DNA from: Tubulanus polymorphus
Taxonomy: Eukaryota; Nemertea; Palaeonemertea; Tubulaniformes; Tubulanidae
Assembly (NCBI RefSeq): GCF_964204645.1
Contig: NC_134029.1
Location: 20,540,450 to 20,604,449, forward strand
DNA length: 64,000 nucleotides
Direction: 5' to 3'
Position 1 is the first letter of the stretch. The number at the start of each line of letters is the position of its first letter. This document shows, one piece after another, positions 12,500 through 26,695 of the stretch. The notes beneath the pieces are model-generated. The model did not search any database, was not told where the DNA came from, and saw only the letters and a list, made by a program, of their open reading frames with translations. Position numbers and translations under genes: made by a program.

Positions 12500-12665
12500 G
12501 AGGAAGGGAGGTCCAGGTGGGAGGGCATTGAGGGAGGGAGGGAAGGGGTGCGGGTGGGGGGAGGGAAGGGGTCCGGGAGGGCGGGAGGGAAGGGGTAGAG
12601 GGAGGGCGGGAGGGAAGGGGCGAGGGAGGGCGGGAGGGATGGGGTCTGGGAGGGTTGGGTCGGGA
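12500..12665 (+). repeat. G-rich minisatellite B, unit 2
   Basis: Same composition as block B of unit 1, with a different number of repeats. Confidence 0.88.
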
Positions 12666-12810
12666 GGTTAGATGAGTTGAAATGTTCTGATGTTTTAATT
12701 AGACGGATGGGAATCTAATGAAGATGAGAGAACATTAAATCACTGTTCAATCACAGGTGATCTGTACTCTGTATCTCTACACAATGTTACGTATCTGTAA
12801 CTGAAATCAG
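12666..12810 (-). repeat. Right inverted arm of the foldback block (unit 2)
   Basis: Pairs with 9728-9887, enclosing about 3 kb that contains the two G-rich blocks, the CCATGGACC minisatellite and the TATA element. Equivalent right arms are near 5641-5790, 17183-17325, 23221-23365 and 27690-27835. Confidence 0.88.
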
Positions 12811-13567
12811 TTTCTGTTTAGGGTTTGAACAAAAACTAATGTTTTACACTCATTTCAGGATGAGATTCTAAGAATTCTGCGCATCTTGATCAAAAACGCT
12901 TTAAATTTGAGGAAAATGGTGAGTCTTTGATGAAACTGCTGTTATTCTATTACAACTTATGCATGTATGCTTCTATATACAAATTCTGTATTTCAGGGGT
13001 CGAAATGAAGCTGAACCTGAACAAATCTGCAATTTACAGTAAACATTGCGCTCTAAGAATGAAATAAGTCAGAAGTGGTGAGTTTTATATCGATTTATTG
13101 CAGTAATTTGTGGTGATTTATCAGTTATAAACAATTTATTATTTTTGTCCGGTTTCTATAGATTTATCTCCAAATGAAGTCAGGAAAATGGTGGATTTTT
13201 GAAGGGTGAATTAGATACCTCAGAAATTTGCATCACTTAACACATTGTGATAAACTACTCAAAAACCTGGTAGGTTTTCTGTCAATTGAACACAAACAAT
13301 CCGCAGTTTCTATTTATTTCACTAATGATTTTCTGACATAATTTTCTCATTTCACAATACGATGCACCAAACACAAATTGCAGCAGGAGAAATTAGAATA
13401 TTCACCTTCAAAGAGTGAAGAAACTCTTGTTGTTGCTGAAGCTGCTGTTATTTCTTCAGAACAAACTAAAGTATTCTCAACATAATTCAACCTATAGTTT
13501 GATAATTCTGCAGTTATTTTTTAGGAAAGAAAACAATCCTGGATTTTTCTATTTACAGGTAACACAG

Positions 13568-13817
13568 GGCATCAGGAATCACTGTTTTGCAATCAGACTT
13601 TCTTGGATTTCGCACAGGACAACAAGAATCACTGTTTTACAATCAGACTTTCTTGGATTCAGCACAGGACATCAGGAATCACTGTTTTACAATCAGACTT
13701 GCTTCGATTCAGCACAGGACATCAAGAATCACTGTTTTACAATCAGACTTTAATGGATTTAGCTCAGGACAACAAGAATCACTTGTTTACATTCTGCACA
13801 GGACATCAGGAATCACT
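13568..13817 (+). repeat. 50-bp minisatellite, end of unit 2 (four copies)
   Basis: Four copies between the acceptor-like CTATTTACAG and the AAATGGAAATAAG landmark. Confidence 0.95.
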
Positions 13818-14360
13818 AAATGGAAATAAGATAAGTTACATTTATTATTTATTCATCAGTTGTTGATTTGATTCAAGGAACCAGTTTTATAGTTTTATAA
13901 ATCATGTTTTGAAATGGAATCACTGAAACCTGTTGTATTTATATATTTGTTCAATCCATTCAAGTTTTCCCCACTGATATTGGTGTATATTTGGTAAGGA
14001 TTAGTTCATGTTGGGTTAGTTTTGTTAAACCGGGTTTCCTACTGGGATCAACTCAAATGTTATTTCTAATCAATGTGAAACTGGTTCCTGATGTCAATAA
14101 TACAACTGTGATCAATCATGTTCCTTCGTGACAATCAGATCATGTGTATGTTAAGAGTTAGAATTTCTGTAGATTAAACTGCTGTACTTATTTCATACTG
14201 ATTGAAAACAGTTACAAATACATGTAACATTGTGTACAGATACTGAGATACAGATCACTACATTACTTCATCCTGTGATTGAACAGTGATTTAATGTTCT
14301 CTCATCTTCACTAGATGTCCATCCGTCTAATTAAAACATCACAACATTTCAACTCATCTA

Positions 14361-14550
14361 ACCGCGGGGTTCGGGGAGAGTGGGTAGGGTTGGGGGGAGG
14401 GATGGGGTGAGGGAGGGCGGGAGGGAAGGGGTGAGGGAGGGGGGAGGGAAGGGGTCCGGGAGGGGGAGGGAAGGTGTCCGGGAGGGCGGGAGGGGACAGT
14501 GTGAGGGAGGGTGGGGCTGTGGTAGGGCTGGGAGGGATGGGAGTCTCGGT
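14361..14550 (+). repeat. G-rich minisatellite A, unit 3
   Basis: Follows the left arm of unit 3; G runs are on the plus strand. Confidence 0.88.
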
Positions 14551-15387
14551 AGTTATTTTTGGTGTTTAACCACAGAATATTTCATATGTCTTAATATTGT
14601 ATTCTAATAGAAACAAATAGGATTAATCAGAATAAGACACCTTTATAGTCGATTACCAGAACCGGACTTTCATAACTCTGCGATTTTTAGGGCCATTATT
14701 CAAGTTGGCCACGAATGAGTTATTTATTAATTGATCAGAATCTTCATTCCTATTCAAGTCGTACGGTGAAAAGTTAACACGCATAGAATAGATTTATTGA
14801 ACACAGATCTGTAGTTTCAGTTTTCACCCCTTTCACTCGTTTGAGATTGAGTTGTTTGAGAATAGTTTGAGAGTTGTTTGAGAGTAGTTTTAGAGTAGTT
14901 TGGTGAAAGAGCTGCCGTTTTAATCAAATGCATATCGTAGTTACGGGTTAGAATTATTTCTGTGTTTGAGATTTTTGAGAATCCTCGATTATCAAAAGAA
15001 TCTTGACGATATTTACTTGTGGGAAACTCGTGAACTCCATTTCAAGGAAATAGAGTTTCTTTTTAGATATTTGTTAACAGTACAAATTGTAGATTTATTT
15101 CGCTTAGTTACAGTTATTTTATTTTGCCATTTTTTACGATCTTATCAGTTTATAAATGTTGCAGTTATCAGTGTTTCACATAGACTTTGATCAATGTGTC
15201 TTTCGAGACTAATTATCAGTGATTGATTATTTCTGAATCTTACACAAATTTTGATGAACTCATTCACTGTATAATCATTGACTTTTTACACGTGATTAAA
15301 ACATGCAACGCGCAATATTATGTTACGTGTGCTGTGCTGATATAATCTATTTGGTGCCGAATCAAAAACTTTGAAACAAATTGTCCG

Positions 15388-15932
15388 AACCAGAGCCATG
15401 GACCAAACTCTGCCTCTAGGTCTTCAGCTCAGCCCTTGATTCCCTCACTAAACTATGGACCAAATTTTGACTCTTTGGTCCCCAAACCAGGGCCATGGAC
15501 CAAACTTTGACTCTTTGGTCCCCGAACCAGAGCCATGGACCAAACTCTGCCTCTAGGTCTTCAGCTCAGCCCTTGATTCTCTCACTAAACTATGGACCAA
15601 ATTTTGACTCTTTGGTCCCCAAACCAGGGCCATGGACCAAACTTTGACTCTTTGGTCCCCGAACCAGAGCCATGGACCAAACTCTGCCTCTAGGTCTTCA
15701 GCTCAGCCCTTGATTCCCTCACTAAACTTTGGACCAAACTTTGACTCTTTGGTCCTAGAACCAGAGCCATGGACCAAACTTTGACTCTTTGGTCCTCGAA
15801 CCAGAGCCATGGACCAAATTTTGACTCTTTGGTCCCCAAACCAGGGCTATGGACCAAACTTTGACTCGTTGGTCCCCGAACCAGAGCCATGGACCAACTT
15901 TTGACTTTTTGGTCCCCAAACCAGGGCCATGA
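15388..15932. repeat. CCATGGACC-type minisatellite, unit 3
   Basis: Very close to the unit 2 block in order of sub-units, which suggests recent exchange between units. Confidence 0.9.
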
Positions 15933-16647
15933 ATGAAAAAATGTATTTATGTTGTCTTCACGAATCTATTTTGAGAATGAAATGATTTACGTGTAGGACT
16001 AATGAGAGTATAAAATGTAGACAATGTTGTATATCAGTGCTGCTGCTGCTGCTGCTACTGGTTTTATCAGCAACTCTGAGTTATTCTCTGAATCAACATA
16101 TCTTACTGTCACTGACTGCTGTTACACTTGATCCCAGTCGGAACTAACAAGTGTCGGTGAGAGGCCAATAAGAGGAAAATAAAAGCCATGCGAAAAAGAA
16201 AAGTATGAAGCGAACGTGTGAGCTTTTATAGCCACAAAATAAAACAGCATAAAATGCTGTTATAAAGAGTGGGGTCCGAGAGCAATTCGAAGGTTTAGTG
16301 TCCTGCACGCTTAGAGGGCGGGCAGGGGTCTATTCCTACCTCGACTCAAAAAAAAAAAAAAAACGTTCGTACAAGATAAGAATAGAAAGTAAAAATGGAA
16401 AAATGGCAAATGACTGAATAAATGGCCGGAGTTTTATATCGTTCCACTGGGTTTAAGTTTAACTTGAAAAGACAATCAAACAGATTGTTTTTGGTTATTG
16501 ATAATTGATAAATCTGAATGAATAGAATTATGTAAAACAACTCGTTGTATTATAAAACCTCTAGTAGACAGTATTGAAATGTCTATCAACTGTCATTAGT
16601 CCACAATAGTTTCATAATATGAGTGATTGGTTGAATTCGTGAAGCAG

Positions 16648-16656
16648 CATAAATAG
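16648..16656 (+). promoter_or_regulatory. TATA-like element, unit 3
   Basis: Same element and spacing as units 1 and 2. Confidence 0.35.
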
Positions 16657-16960
16657 CCTCTAGATGAATCAGTCATCATCGTCGTGCTTGATTTGTGTTC
16701 GGCACTCCTCACAACATTGTCAGTTTCGAGTTTGGTGAACCTTTAAACTTCCCTCCCTTGCAACATTGATGTTGAGTTCCTCAGGTTTGGTTTGAGAATT
16801 TGCAGATGAAACCTCTACAACTCGCTCCATTTGATAATCTGATTTCGATTTGTTTAGGAAATTGATGTGATCGTAAAAAATGGCAAATTGTTTTCGAGTT
16901 ATTGTAGAGTTGAGTGGTGTCAGAGGAAGAGACAGAGTTGAGTAAGCTTAATGGGGCATT

Positions 16961-17182
16961 GAGGGAGGAAGGGAGGTCCAGGTGGGAGGGCATTGAGGGA
17001 GGGAGGGGTGGGGTGCGGGCGGGGGGAGGGAAGGGGTCCGGGAGGGCGGGAGGGAAGGGGTCCGGGAGGGCGGGAGGGAATGGGTCCGGGAGGGCGGGAG
17101 GGAAGGGGTAGAGGGAGGGCGGGAGGGAAGGGGTCGGGGAGGGCGGGAGGGATGGGGTCTGGGAGGGTCGGGTCGGGAGGTT
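16961..17182 (+). repeat. G-rich minisatellite B, unit 3
   Basis: Precedes the right arm of unit 3; the sub-unit GGGTCCGGGAGGGCGGGAGG recurs. Confidence 0.88.
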
Positions 17183-18389
17183 AGATGAGTTGAAATGTTC
17201 TGATGTTTTAATTAGACGGATGGGAATCTAATGAAGATGAGAGAACATTAAATCACTATCACAGGTGATCTGTACTCTGTATCTCTACACAATGTTACAT
17301 GTATCTGTAACTGAAATCAGTCTCTGTTTATGGTTTGAACAAAAACTAATGTTTTACACTCATTTCAGGATGAGATTCTAAGAATTCTGCGCATCTTGAT
17401 CAAAAACGCTTTAAATTTGAGGAAAATTGTGAGTCTTTGATGAAACTGCTGTTATTCTATTACAACTTATGCATGTATGCTTCTATGTACAAATTCTGTA
17501 TTTCAGGGGTCGAAATGAAGCTGAACCTGAACAAATCTGCAATTTACAGTAAACATTGCGCTCTAAGAATGAAATAAGTCGGAAGTGGTGAGTTTTATAT
17601 CGATTTATCGAACTATTTAACTGACAATTTGTAACATTGATACATTTGTTTTTAGGAGGCAAAATAAGCGGAACATTTGACAGAATCCGTGAACAGTAAA
17701 CATCGCCAATTCACTGAACATTTGTAAATGATGGACATCGATTCAGATCCTCAAAACAAATAACGGTACATATCTCTACAGATTCCAGTCTTGCTACTGT
17801 TTGGTATTGATTTATTGCAGTAATTTGTGGTGATTTATCAGTTATAAACAATTTATTATTTTTGTCCGGTTTCTATAGATTTATCTCCAAATGAAGTCAG
17901 GATGATGGTGGATTTTTGAAGGGTGAATAAGACGACAGTTTAAAGCTACTATCAAATACCTCAGAAATCTGCATCACTTAACACATAGTGATAAACTACT
18001 CAAAAACCTGGTAGGTTTTCTGTCAATTGAACACAAACAATCCGCAGTTTCTATTTATTTCACTAATGATTTTCTGACATAATTTTCTCATTTCAGAATA
18101 CGATGCACCAAACACAAATTGCAGCAGGAGAAATTAGAATATTCACCTTCAAAGAGTGAAGAAACTCTCTATTTCAGGAAATCATCAGTGCTCTGAACTT
18201 TATGACATTATCTGAAATCCTGCTATAGAAATTGTCTGCATCGTCAAAATAGCACTAAACTAATCTGATACATGGTTAGAAATGGTGAGTTTTGCTCTAA
18301 TTTGATAATAACCTAAAAATGTATTATTCTATGCGGTATTTTTATGTGTGATTCTCTAGAAAGTTCTGTAAGAAATGTGGCTGGTGCTG

Positions 18390-18801
<412 letters not shown>

Positions 18802-20107
18802 AATCAAATATACCGGAAAATACTGTCGACAATAAACTATTACAATAATCAAAACAAGTAAGAAAAATAGTAATTTTCAGAATAACAGACACAAACACGT
18901 GACGTCTCTTTATTTCACTTATCACTTTTCTCTTTACAGAATGAAATCCACACAGCACCACAATTTACAGCTCAAAAAGACCTTATTCAAAGTTCACCTC
19001 AAACATATCGCTAGATCCTCCTCACGCGCAGCCTGACAATTTCGCAAACAAGTGAAACGAAAGCTGTGAGTTTTAATCTAAATTTGCTTTTCTTTCATAA
19101 CTATTTAACTGACAATTTGTAACATTGATACATTTGTTTTTAGGAGGCAAAATAAACGGAACATTTGACAGAATCCGTGTACAATAAACATCGCCAATTC
19201 ACTGAACATTTGTAAATGATGGTCATCAATTCAGATCCTCAAAACAAATAACGGTACATATCTCTACAGATTCCCGTCTTGCTACTGTTTTGGTATTAAG
19301 TCATTTCCTGATAAGACAGTTTTTATTTTATGATCATCCAGTTCCACACAGAATGAACTACATCTGAGCTGAAACAGTGGTGAATTTGAAATCATTCCAC
19401 CAGAATTAAACACCATGGAATTATAATTAAGGTTAATATTCAATCACTTCTATCCTGGTCACAGTTAAGATTATCAGGCAAAAATTATGCAGCATTTGTA
19501 TTTCAGGGGTCGAAATAAAACTGAACCTGAACAAATCTGCAATTTACAGTAAATATTGCGCTCTACAGTAAGAATCAAACAAGTCAGAAGCGGTGAGTTT
19601 TATATCGATTTATTGCAGTAATTTGTGGTGATTTATCAGTTATAAACAATTTCTTATTTTTGTCCGGTTTCTATAGATTTATCTCCAAATCAAGTCAGGA
19701 TGATGGTGGATTTTTGAAGGGTGAATAAGACGACAGTTTAAAGCTACTATCAGATACCTCAGAAATCTGCATCACTTAACACATAGTGATAAACTACTCA
19801 AAAACCTGGTAGGTTTTCTGTCAATTGAACACAAACAATCCGCAGTTTCTATTTATTTCACTAATGATTTTCTGACATAATTTTCTCATTTCAGAATACG
19901 ATGCACCAAACACAAATTGCAGCAGGAGAAATTAGAATATTCACCTTCAAAGAGTGAAGAAACTCTTGTTATTGCTGAAGCTGCTGTTATTTCTTCAAAA
20001 CAAACTAAAGTAATTTTCTCAACATAATTCAACCTATAGTTTGATAATTCTGCAGTTATTTTTTAGGAAAGAAAAAAATTCTGGATTTTTCTATTCACAG
20101 GTAACAC

Positions 20108-20359
20108 AGAGCATCAGGAATCACTGTTTTGCAATCAGACTTTCTTGGATTTCGCACAGGACATCAGGAATCACTGTTTTACAATCAGACTTGCTTGGAT
20201 TCAGCACAGGACATCAGGAATCACTGTTTTACAATCAGACTTTCTTGGATTCAGCACAGGACATCAAGAATCACTGTTTTACAATCAGACTTTAATGGAT
20301 TTAGCTCAGGACAACAAGAATCACTTGTTTACATTCTGCACAGGACATCAGGAATCACT
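20108..20359 (+). repeat. 50-bp minisatellite, end of unit 3 (four copies)
   Basis: Four copies; the first has the TTGCAATCAGAC variant seen in every first copy. Confidence 0.95.
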
Positions 20360-20867
20360 AAATGGAAATAAGATAAGTTACATTTATTATTTATTCATCA
20401 GTTGTTGATTTGATTCAAGAAACCAGTTTTATAGTTTTATAAATCACGTTTTGAAATGGAATCACTGAAACCTGTTGTATTTATATATTTGTTCAATCCA
20501 TTCAAGTTTTCCCCACTGATATTGGTGTATATTTGGTAAGGATTAGTTCATGTTGGGTTAGTTTTGTTTCTAATCAATGTGAAACTGGTTCCTGATGTCA
20601 ATAATACAACTGTTATCAATCATGTTCCTTCGTGACAATCAGATCATGTGTATGTTAAGAGTTAGAATTTCTGTAGATTAAACTGCTGTACTTATTTCAT
20701 ACTGATTGAACAGTTACAAATACATGTAACATTGTGTACAGATACTGAGATACAGATCACTGCATTACTTCATCCTGTGATTGAACAGTGATTTAATGTT
20801 CTCTCATCTTCATTAGATTCCCATCCGTCTAATTAAAACATCAGAACATTTCAACTCATCTAACCGC

Positions 20868-21015
20868 GCGGTTCGGGGAGAGTGGGTAGGGTTGAGGGAG
20901 GGAAGGGGTGAGGGAGGGCGGGAGGGAAGGGGTGAGGGAGGGCGGGAGGGAAGGGGTCCGGAAGGGGGGAGGGACAGTGTGAGGGAGGGTGGGGCTGTGG
21001 AGGGATGGGAGTCTC
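20868..21015 (+). repeat. G-rich minisatellite A, unit 4
   Basis: Shortest A block; it follows the left arm of unit 4. Confidence 0.88.
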
Positions 21016-21826
21016 GGTAGTTATTTTTGGTGTTTAACCACAGAATATTTCATATGTCTTTATATTGTATTCTAATAGAAACAAATAGGATTAATCAGAA
21101 TAAGACACCTTTATAGTCGATTACCAGAACCGGACTTTCATAACTCTGCGATTTTTAGGGCCATTATTCAAGTTGGCCACGAATGTAGAATCTTCATATT
21201 CAAGTCGTACAGTGAAAAGTTAACACGCATAGAATAGATTTATTGAACACAGATCTGTAGTTTCAGTTTTCACCCCTTTCACTCGTTTGAGATCGAGTTG
21301 TTTGAGAATAGTTTGAGAGTTGTTTGAGAGTAGTTTGAGAGTAGTTTGATGAAAGAGCTGCCGTTTTAATCAAACGCATATCGTAGTTACGGGTTAGGAT
21401 TATTTCTGTGTTTGAGATTTTTGAGAATCCTCGTATCAAAAGAATCTTGACGATATTTACTTTTGGGAAACCCGTGAACTCCATTTCAAGGAAATAGAGT
21501 TTCTTTTTAGATATTTGTACAAATTGTAGATTTATTTCTCTTAGTTACAGTTATTTTATTTTGCCATTTTTTCACGATCTTATCAGTTTATAAATGTTGC
21601 AGTTATCAGTGTTTCACATAGACTTTGATCAATGTGTCTTTCGAGACTAATTATCAGTGATTAATTATTTCTGAATCTTACACAAATTTTGATGAACTCA
21701 TTCACTGTATAATCATTGACTTTATACACGTGATTAAAACATGCAACGCGCAATATCATGTTATGTGTGCTGTGCTGATATAATCTATTTGGTGCCGAAT
21801 CAAAAACTTTGAAACAAATTGTCCGA

Positions 21827-22014
21827 ACCAGAGCCATGGACCAAACTCTGCCTCTAAGTCTTCAGCTCAGCCCTTGATTCCCTCACTAAACTATGGACCA
21901 AATTTTGACTCTTTGGTCCCCAAACCAGGGCTATGGACCAAACTTTGACTCGTTGGTCCCCGAACCAGAGCCATGGACCAACTTTTGACTTTTTGGTCCC
22001 CAAACCAGGGCCAT
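21827..22014. repeat. CCATGGACC-type minisatellite, unit 4 (contracted)
   Basis: Only about 185 bp remain; the first and last sub-units match the other blocks and the middle ones are missing. Confidence 0.9.
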
Positions 22015-22736
22015 GAATGAAAAAATGTATTTCTGTTGTCTTCACGAATCTATTTTGAGAATGAAATTATTAACGTGTAGGACTAATGAGAGTATAAAAT
22101 GTAGACAATGTTGTATATCAGTGCTGCTGCTGCTGCTGCTGCTACTGGTTTTATCAGCAACTCTGAGTTATTCTCTGAATCAACATATCTTACTGTCACT
22201 GACTGCTGTTACACTTGATCCCAGTCGGAACTAACAAGTGTCGGTGAGAGGCCAATAAGAGGAAAATAAAAGCCATGCGAAAAGAAAAGTATGAAGCGAA
22301 CGTGTGAGCTTTTATAGCCACAAAATAAAACAGTATAAAATGCTGTTATAAATAGTGGGGTCCGAGAGCAATTCGAAGGTTTAGTGTCCTGCACGCTTAG
22401 AGGGCGGGCAGGGGTCTATTCCTACCTCGACTCAAAAAAAATTAAAAAAAAAACGTTCGTAAAAGATAAGAATAGAAAGTAAAAATGGAAAAATGGCAAA
22501 TGACTGAATAAATGGCCGGAGTTTTATATTGTTCCACTGGGTTTAAGTTTAACTTGAAAAGACAATCAAACAGATTGTTTTTGGTTATTGATAATTGATA
22601 AATCTGAATGATAGAATTATATAAAACAACTCGTTGTATTATAAAACCTCTAGTAGACAGTATTGAAATGTCTATCAACTGTCATTAGTCCACAATAGTT
22701 TCATAATATGAGTGATTGGTTGAATTCGTGAAGCAG

Positions 22737-22745
22737 CATAAATAG
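22737..22745 (+). promoter_or_regulatory. TATA-like element, unit 4
   Basis: Same element and spacing. Confidence 0.35.
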
Positions 22746-23048
22746 CCTCTAGATGAATCAGTCATCATCGTCGTGCTTGATTTGTGTTCGGCACTCCTCA
22801 CAACATTGTCAGTTTCGAGTTTGGTGGACCTTTAAACTTCCCTCCCTTGCAACATTATTGTTGAGTTCCTCAGGTTTGGTTTGAGAATTTGCAGATGAAA
22901 CCTCTACAACTCGCTCCATTTGATAATCTGATTTCGATTTGTTTAGGAAATTGATGTGATCGTAAAAAATGGCAAATTGTTTTCGAGTTATTGTAGAGTT
23001 GAGTGGTGTCAGAGGACGAGACAGAGTTGAGTTAGCTTTATGGGGCAT

Positions 23049-23221
23049 TGAGGGAGGAAGGGAGGTCCAGGTGGGAGGGCATTGAGGGAGGGAGGGAAGG
23101 GGTGCGGGTGGGGGGATGGAATGGGTCCGGGCGGGGGAGGGAAGGGGTAGAGGGAGGGCGGGAGGGAAGGGGCGAGGGAGGGCGGGAGGGATGGGGTCTG
23201 GGAGGGTCGGGTCGGGAGGTT
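23049..23221 (+). repeat. G-rich minisatellite B, unit 4
   Basis: Precedes the right arm of unit 4. Confidence 0.88.
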
Positions 23222-24147
23222 AGATGAGTTGAAATGTTCTGATGTTTTAATTAGACGGATGGGAATCTAATGAAGATGAGAGAACATTAAATCACTGTTC
23301 AATCACAGGTGATCTGTACTCTGCATCTCTACACAATGTTACGTATCTGTAACTGAAATCAGTCTCTGTTTATGGTTTGAACAAAAACTAATGTTTTACA
23401 CTCATTTCAGGATGAGATTCTAAGAATTCTGCGCATCTTGATGAAAAACGCTTTAAATTTGAGGAAAATGGTGAGTCTTTGATGAAACTGCTGTTATTCT
23501 ATTACAACTTATGCATGTATGCTTCTATATACAAATTCTGTATTTCAGGGGTCGAAATGAAGCTGAACCTGAACAAATCTGCAATTTACAGTAAACATTG
23601 CGCTCTAAGAATGAAATAAGTCAGAAATGGTGAGTTTTATATCGATTTATTGCAGTAATTTGTGGTGATTTATCAGTTATAAACAATTTATTATTTTTGT
23701 CCGGCTTCTATAGATTTATCTCCAAATGAAGTCAGGAAAATGGTGGATTTTTGAAGGGTGAATTAGACGACAGTTTAAAGCTACCATCAGATACCTCAGA
23801 AATTTGCATCACTTAACACATTGTGATAAACTACTCAAAAACCTGGTAGGTTTTCTGTCAATTGAACACAGACAATCCGCAGATTCTATTTATTTCACTA
23901 ATGATTTTCTGACATAATTTTCTCATTTCAGAATACGATGCATCAAACACAAATTGCAGCAGGAGAAATTAGAATATTGGCCTTCAAAGAGTGAAGAAAC
24001 TCTTGTTGTTGCTGAAGCTGCTGTTATTTCTTCAAAACAAACTAAAGTAATTTTCTCAACATAATTCAACCTATAGTTTGATAATTCTGCAGTTATTTTT
24101 TAGAAAAGAAAACAATCCTGGATTTTTCTATCCACAGGTAACACAGA

Positions 24148-24396
24148 GCATCAGGAATCACTGTTTTGCAATCAGACTTTCTTGGATTTAGCACAAGACA
24201 ACAAGAGTCACTGTTTTACAATCAGACTTTCTTGGATTCAGTACAGGACATCAGGAATCACTGTTTTACAATCAGACTTGCTTGGATTCAGCACAGGACA
24301 TCAGGAATCACTGTTTTACAATCAGACTTTCACGGATTTAGCTCAGGAAAACAAGAATCACTTGCTTACATTCTGCACAGGACATCAGGAATCACT
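24148..24396 (+). repeat. 50-bp minisatellite, end of unit 4 (four copies)
   Basis: Four copies. The last has the TTTCACGG and GGAAAACAAG variants that are otherwise found only in the single copy at 2181, linking the two positions by recent exchange. Confidence 0.95.
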
Positions 24397-24930
24397 AAAT
24401 GGAAATAAGATAAGTTACATTTATTATTTATTCATCAGTTGTTGATTTGATTCAAGGAACCAGTTTTATAGTTTTATAAATCATGTTTTGAAATGGAATC
24501 ACTGAAACCTGTTGTATTTATATATTTGTTCAATCCATTCAAGTTTTCCCCACTGATATTGGTGTATATTTGGTAAGGATTAGTTGGGTTAGTTTTGTTA
24601 AACCGGGTTTCCTACTGGGATCAACTCAAATGTTATTTCTAATCAATGTGAAACTGGTTCCTGATGTCAATAATACAACTGTTATCAATCATGTTCCTTC
24701 GTGACAATCAGATCATGTGTATGTTAAGAGTTAGAATTTCTGTAGATTAAACTGCTGTACTTATTTCATACTGATTGAACAGTTACAAATACATGTAACA
24801 TTGTGTACAGATACTGAGATACAGATCACTGCATTACTTCGTCCTGTGATTGAACAGTGATTTAATGTTCTCTCATCTTCATTAGATTCCCATCCGTCTA
24901 ATTAAAACATCAGAACAATTCAACTCATCT

Positions 24931-25120
24931 AACCGCGGGGTTCGGGGAGGGTGGGTAGGGTTGGGGGGAGGGATGGGGTGAGGGAGGGCGGGAGGGAAGA
25001 GGTGAGGGAGGGGGGAGAGAAGGGTCCGGGAGGGGGAGGGAAGGTGTCCGGGAGGGCGGGAGGGGACAGTGTGAGGGAGGGTGGGGCTGTGGTAGGGCTG
25101 GGAGGGATGGGAGTCTCGGT
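24931..25120 (+). repeat. G-rich minisatellite A, unit 5
   Basis: Follows the left arm of unit 5. Confidence 0.88.
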
Positions 25121-25947
25121 AGTTATTTTTTGTGTTTAACCACAGAATATTTCATATGTCTTTATATTGTATCTAATAGAAACAAATAGGATTAATCAGA
25201 ATAAGACACCTTTATAGTCGATTACCAGAACCGGACTTTCATAACTCTGCGATTTTTAGGGCCATTATTCAAGTTGGCCACGAATGAGTTATTTATTAAT
25301 TGATCAGAATCTTCATTCTTATTCAAGTCGTACAGTGAAAAGTTAACACGCATAGAATAGATTTATTGAACACAGATCTGTAGTTTCAGTTTTCACCCCT
25401 TTCACTCGTTTGAGATCGAGTTGTTTGAGAATAGTTTGAGAGTTGTTTGAGAGTAGTTTTAGAGTAGTTTGGTGAAAGAGCTGCCGTTTTAATCAAACGC
25501 ATATCGTAGTTACGGGTTAGGATTATTTCTGTGTTTGAGATTTTTGAGAATCCTCGTATCAAAAGAATCTTGACGATATTTACTTGTGGGAAACTCGTGA
25601 ACTCCATTTCAAGGAAATAGAGTTTCTTTTTAGATATTTGTACAAATTGTAGATTTATTTCTCTTAGTTACAGTTATTTTATTTTGCCATTTTTTCACGA
25701 TCTTATCAGTTTATAAATGTTGCAGTTATCAGTGTTTCACATAGACTTTGATCAATGTGTCTTTCGAGACTAATTATTAGTGATTAATTATTTCTGAATC
25801 TTACACAAATTTTGATGAACTCATTCACTGTATAATCATTGACTTTATACACGTGATTAAAACATGCAACGCGCAATATCATGTTACGTGTGCTGTGCTG
25901 ATATAATCTATTTGGTGCCGAATCAAAAACTTTGAAACAAATTGTCC

Positions 25948-26452
25948 GAACCAGAGCCATGGACCAAACTCTGCCTCTAGGTCTTCAGCTCAGCCCTTGA
26001 TTCTCTCACTAAACTATGGACCAAATTTTGACTCTTTGGTCCCCAAACCAGGGCCATGGACCAATCTTTGACTCTAGGTCTTCAGCTCAGCCCTTGATTC
26101 CCTCACTAAACTATGGACCAAATTTTGACTCTTTGGTCCCCAAACCAGGGCCATGGACCAAACTTTGACTCTTTGGTCCCCGAACCAGAGCCATGGACCA
26201 AACTCTGCCTCTAGGTCTTCAGCTCAGCCCTTGATTCCCTCACTAAACTTTGGACCAAACTTTGACTCTTTGGTCCTAGAACCAGAGCCATGGACCAAAC
26301 TTTGACTCTTTGGTCCTCGAACCAGAGCCATGGACCAAATTTTGACTCTTTGGTCCCCAAAGCAGGGCTATGGACCAAACTTTGACTCGTTGGTCCCCGA
26401 ACCAGAGTCATGGACCAACTTTTGACTTTTTGGTCCCCAAACCAGGGCCATG
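25948..26452. repeat. CCATGGACC-type minisatellite, unit 5
   Basis: Same family, of intermediate length, with a few private substitutions. Confidence 0.9.
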
Positions 26453-26666
26453 AATGAAAAAATGTATTTATGTTGTCTTCACGAATCTATTTTGAGAATG
26501 AAATGATTTACGTGTAGGACTAATGAGAGTATAAAATGTAGACAATGTTGTATATCAGTGCTGCTGCTGCTGCTACTGGTTTTTTAGCAACTCTGAGTTA
26601 TTCTCTGAATCAACATATCTCACTGTCACTGACTGCTGTTACACTTGATCCCAGTCGGATCTAACA

Positions 26667-26695
26667 AATAAAATAAAATAAAATAAAAAATAAAA
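26667..26695. repeat. AATAA microsatellite private to unit 5
   Basis: About five AAATA-type repeats replace the ordinary GTGTCGGTGAGAGGCC segment present at this place in units 1-4. Confidence 0.85.

Larger units (their letters stand above)
9344..13817 (+). repeat. Tandem array unit 2 (short type)
   Basis: Short unit of 4,474 bp. It lacks the CTG tract and the duplicated exon cassette but keeps the inverted arms, both G-rich blocks, the CCATGGACC minisatellite, the TATA element and a 50-bp minisatellite of four copies at its end. Confidence 0.93.
20360..24396 (+). repeat. Tandem array unit 4 (short type)
   Basis: Short unit of 4,037 bp. Its CCATGGACC minisatellite has contracted to about 185 bp, and the stretch just after the 50-bp minisatellite carries a deletion relative to its siblings. 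It matches unit 2 in lacking the CTG region. Confidence 0.93.
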
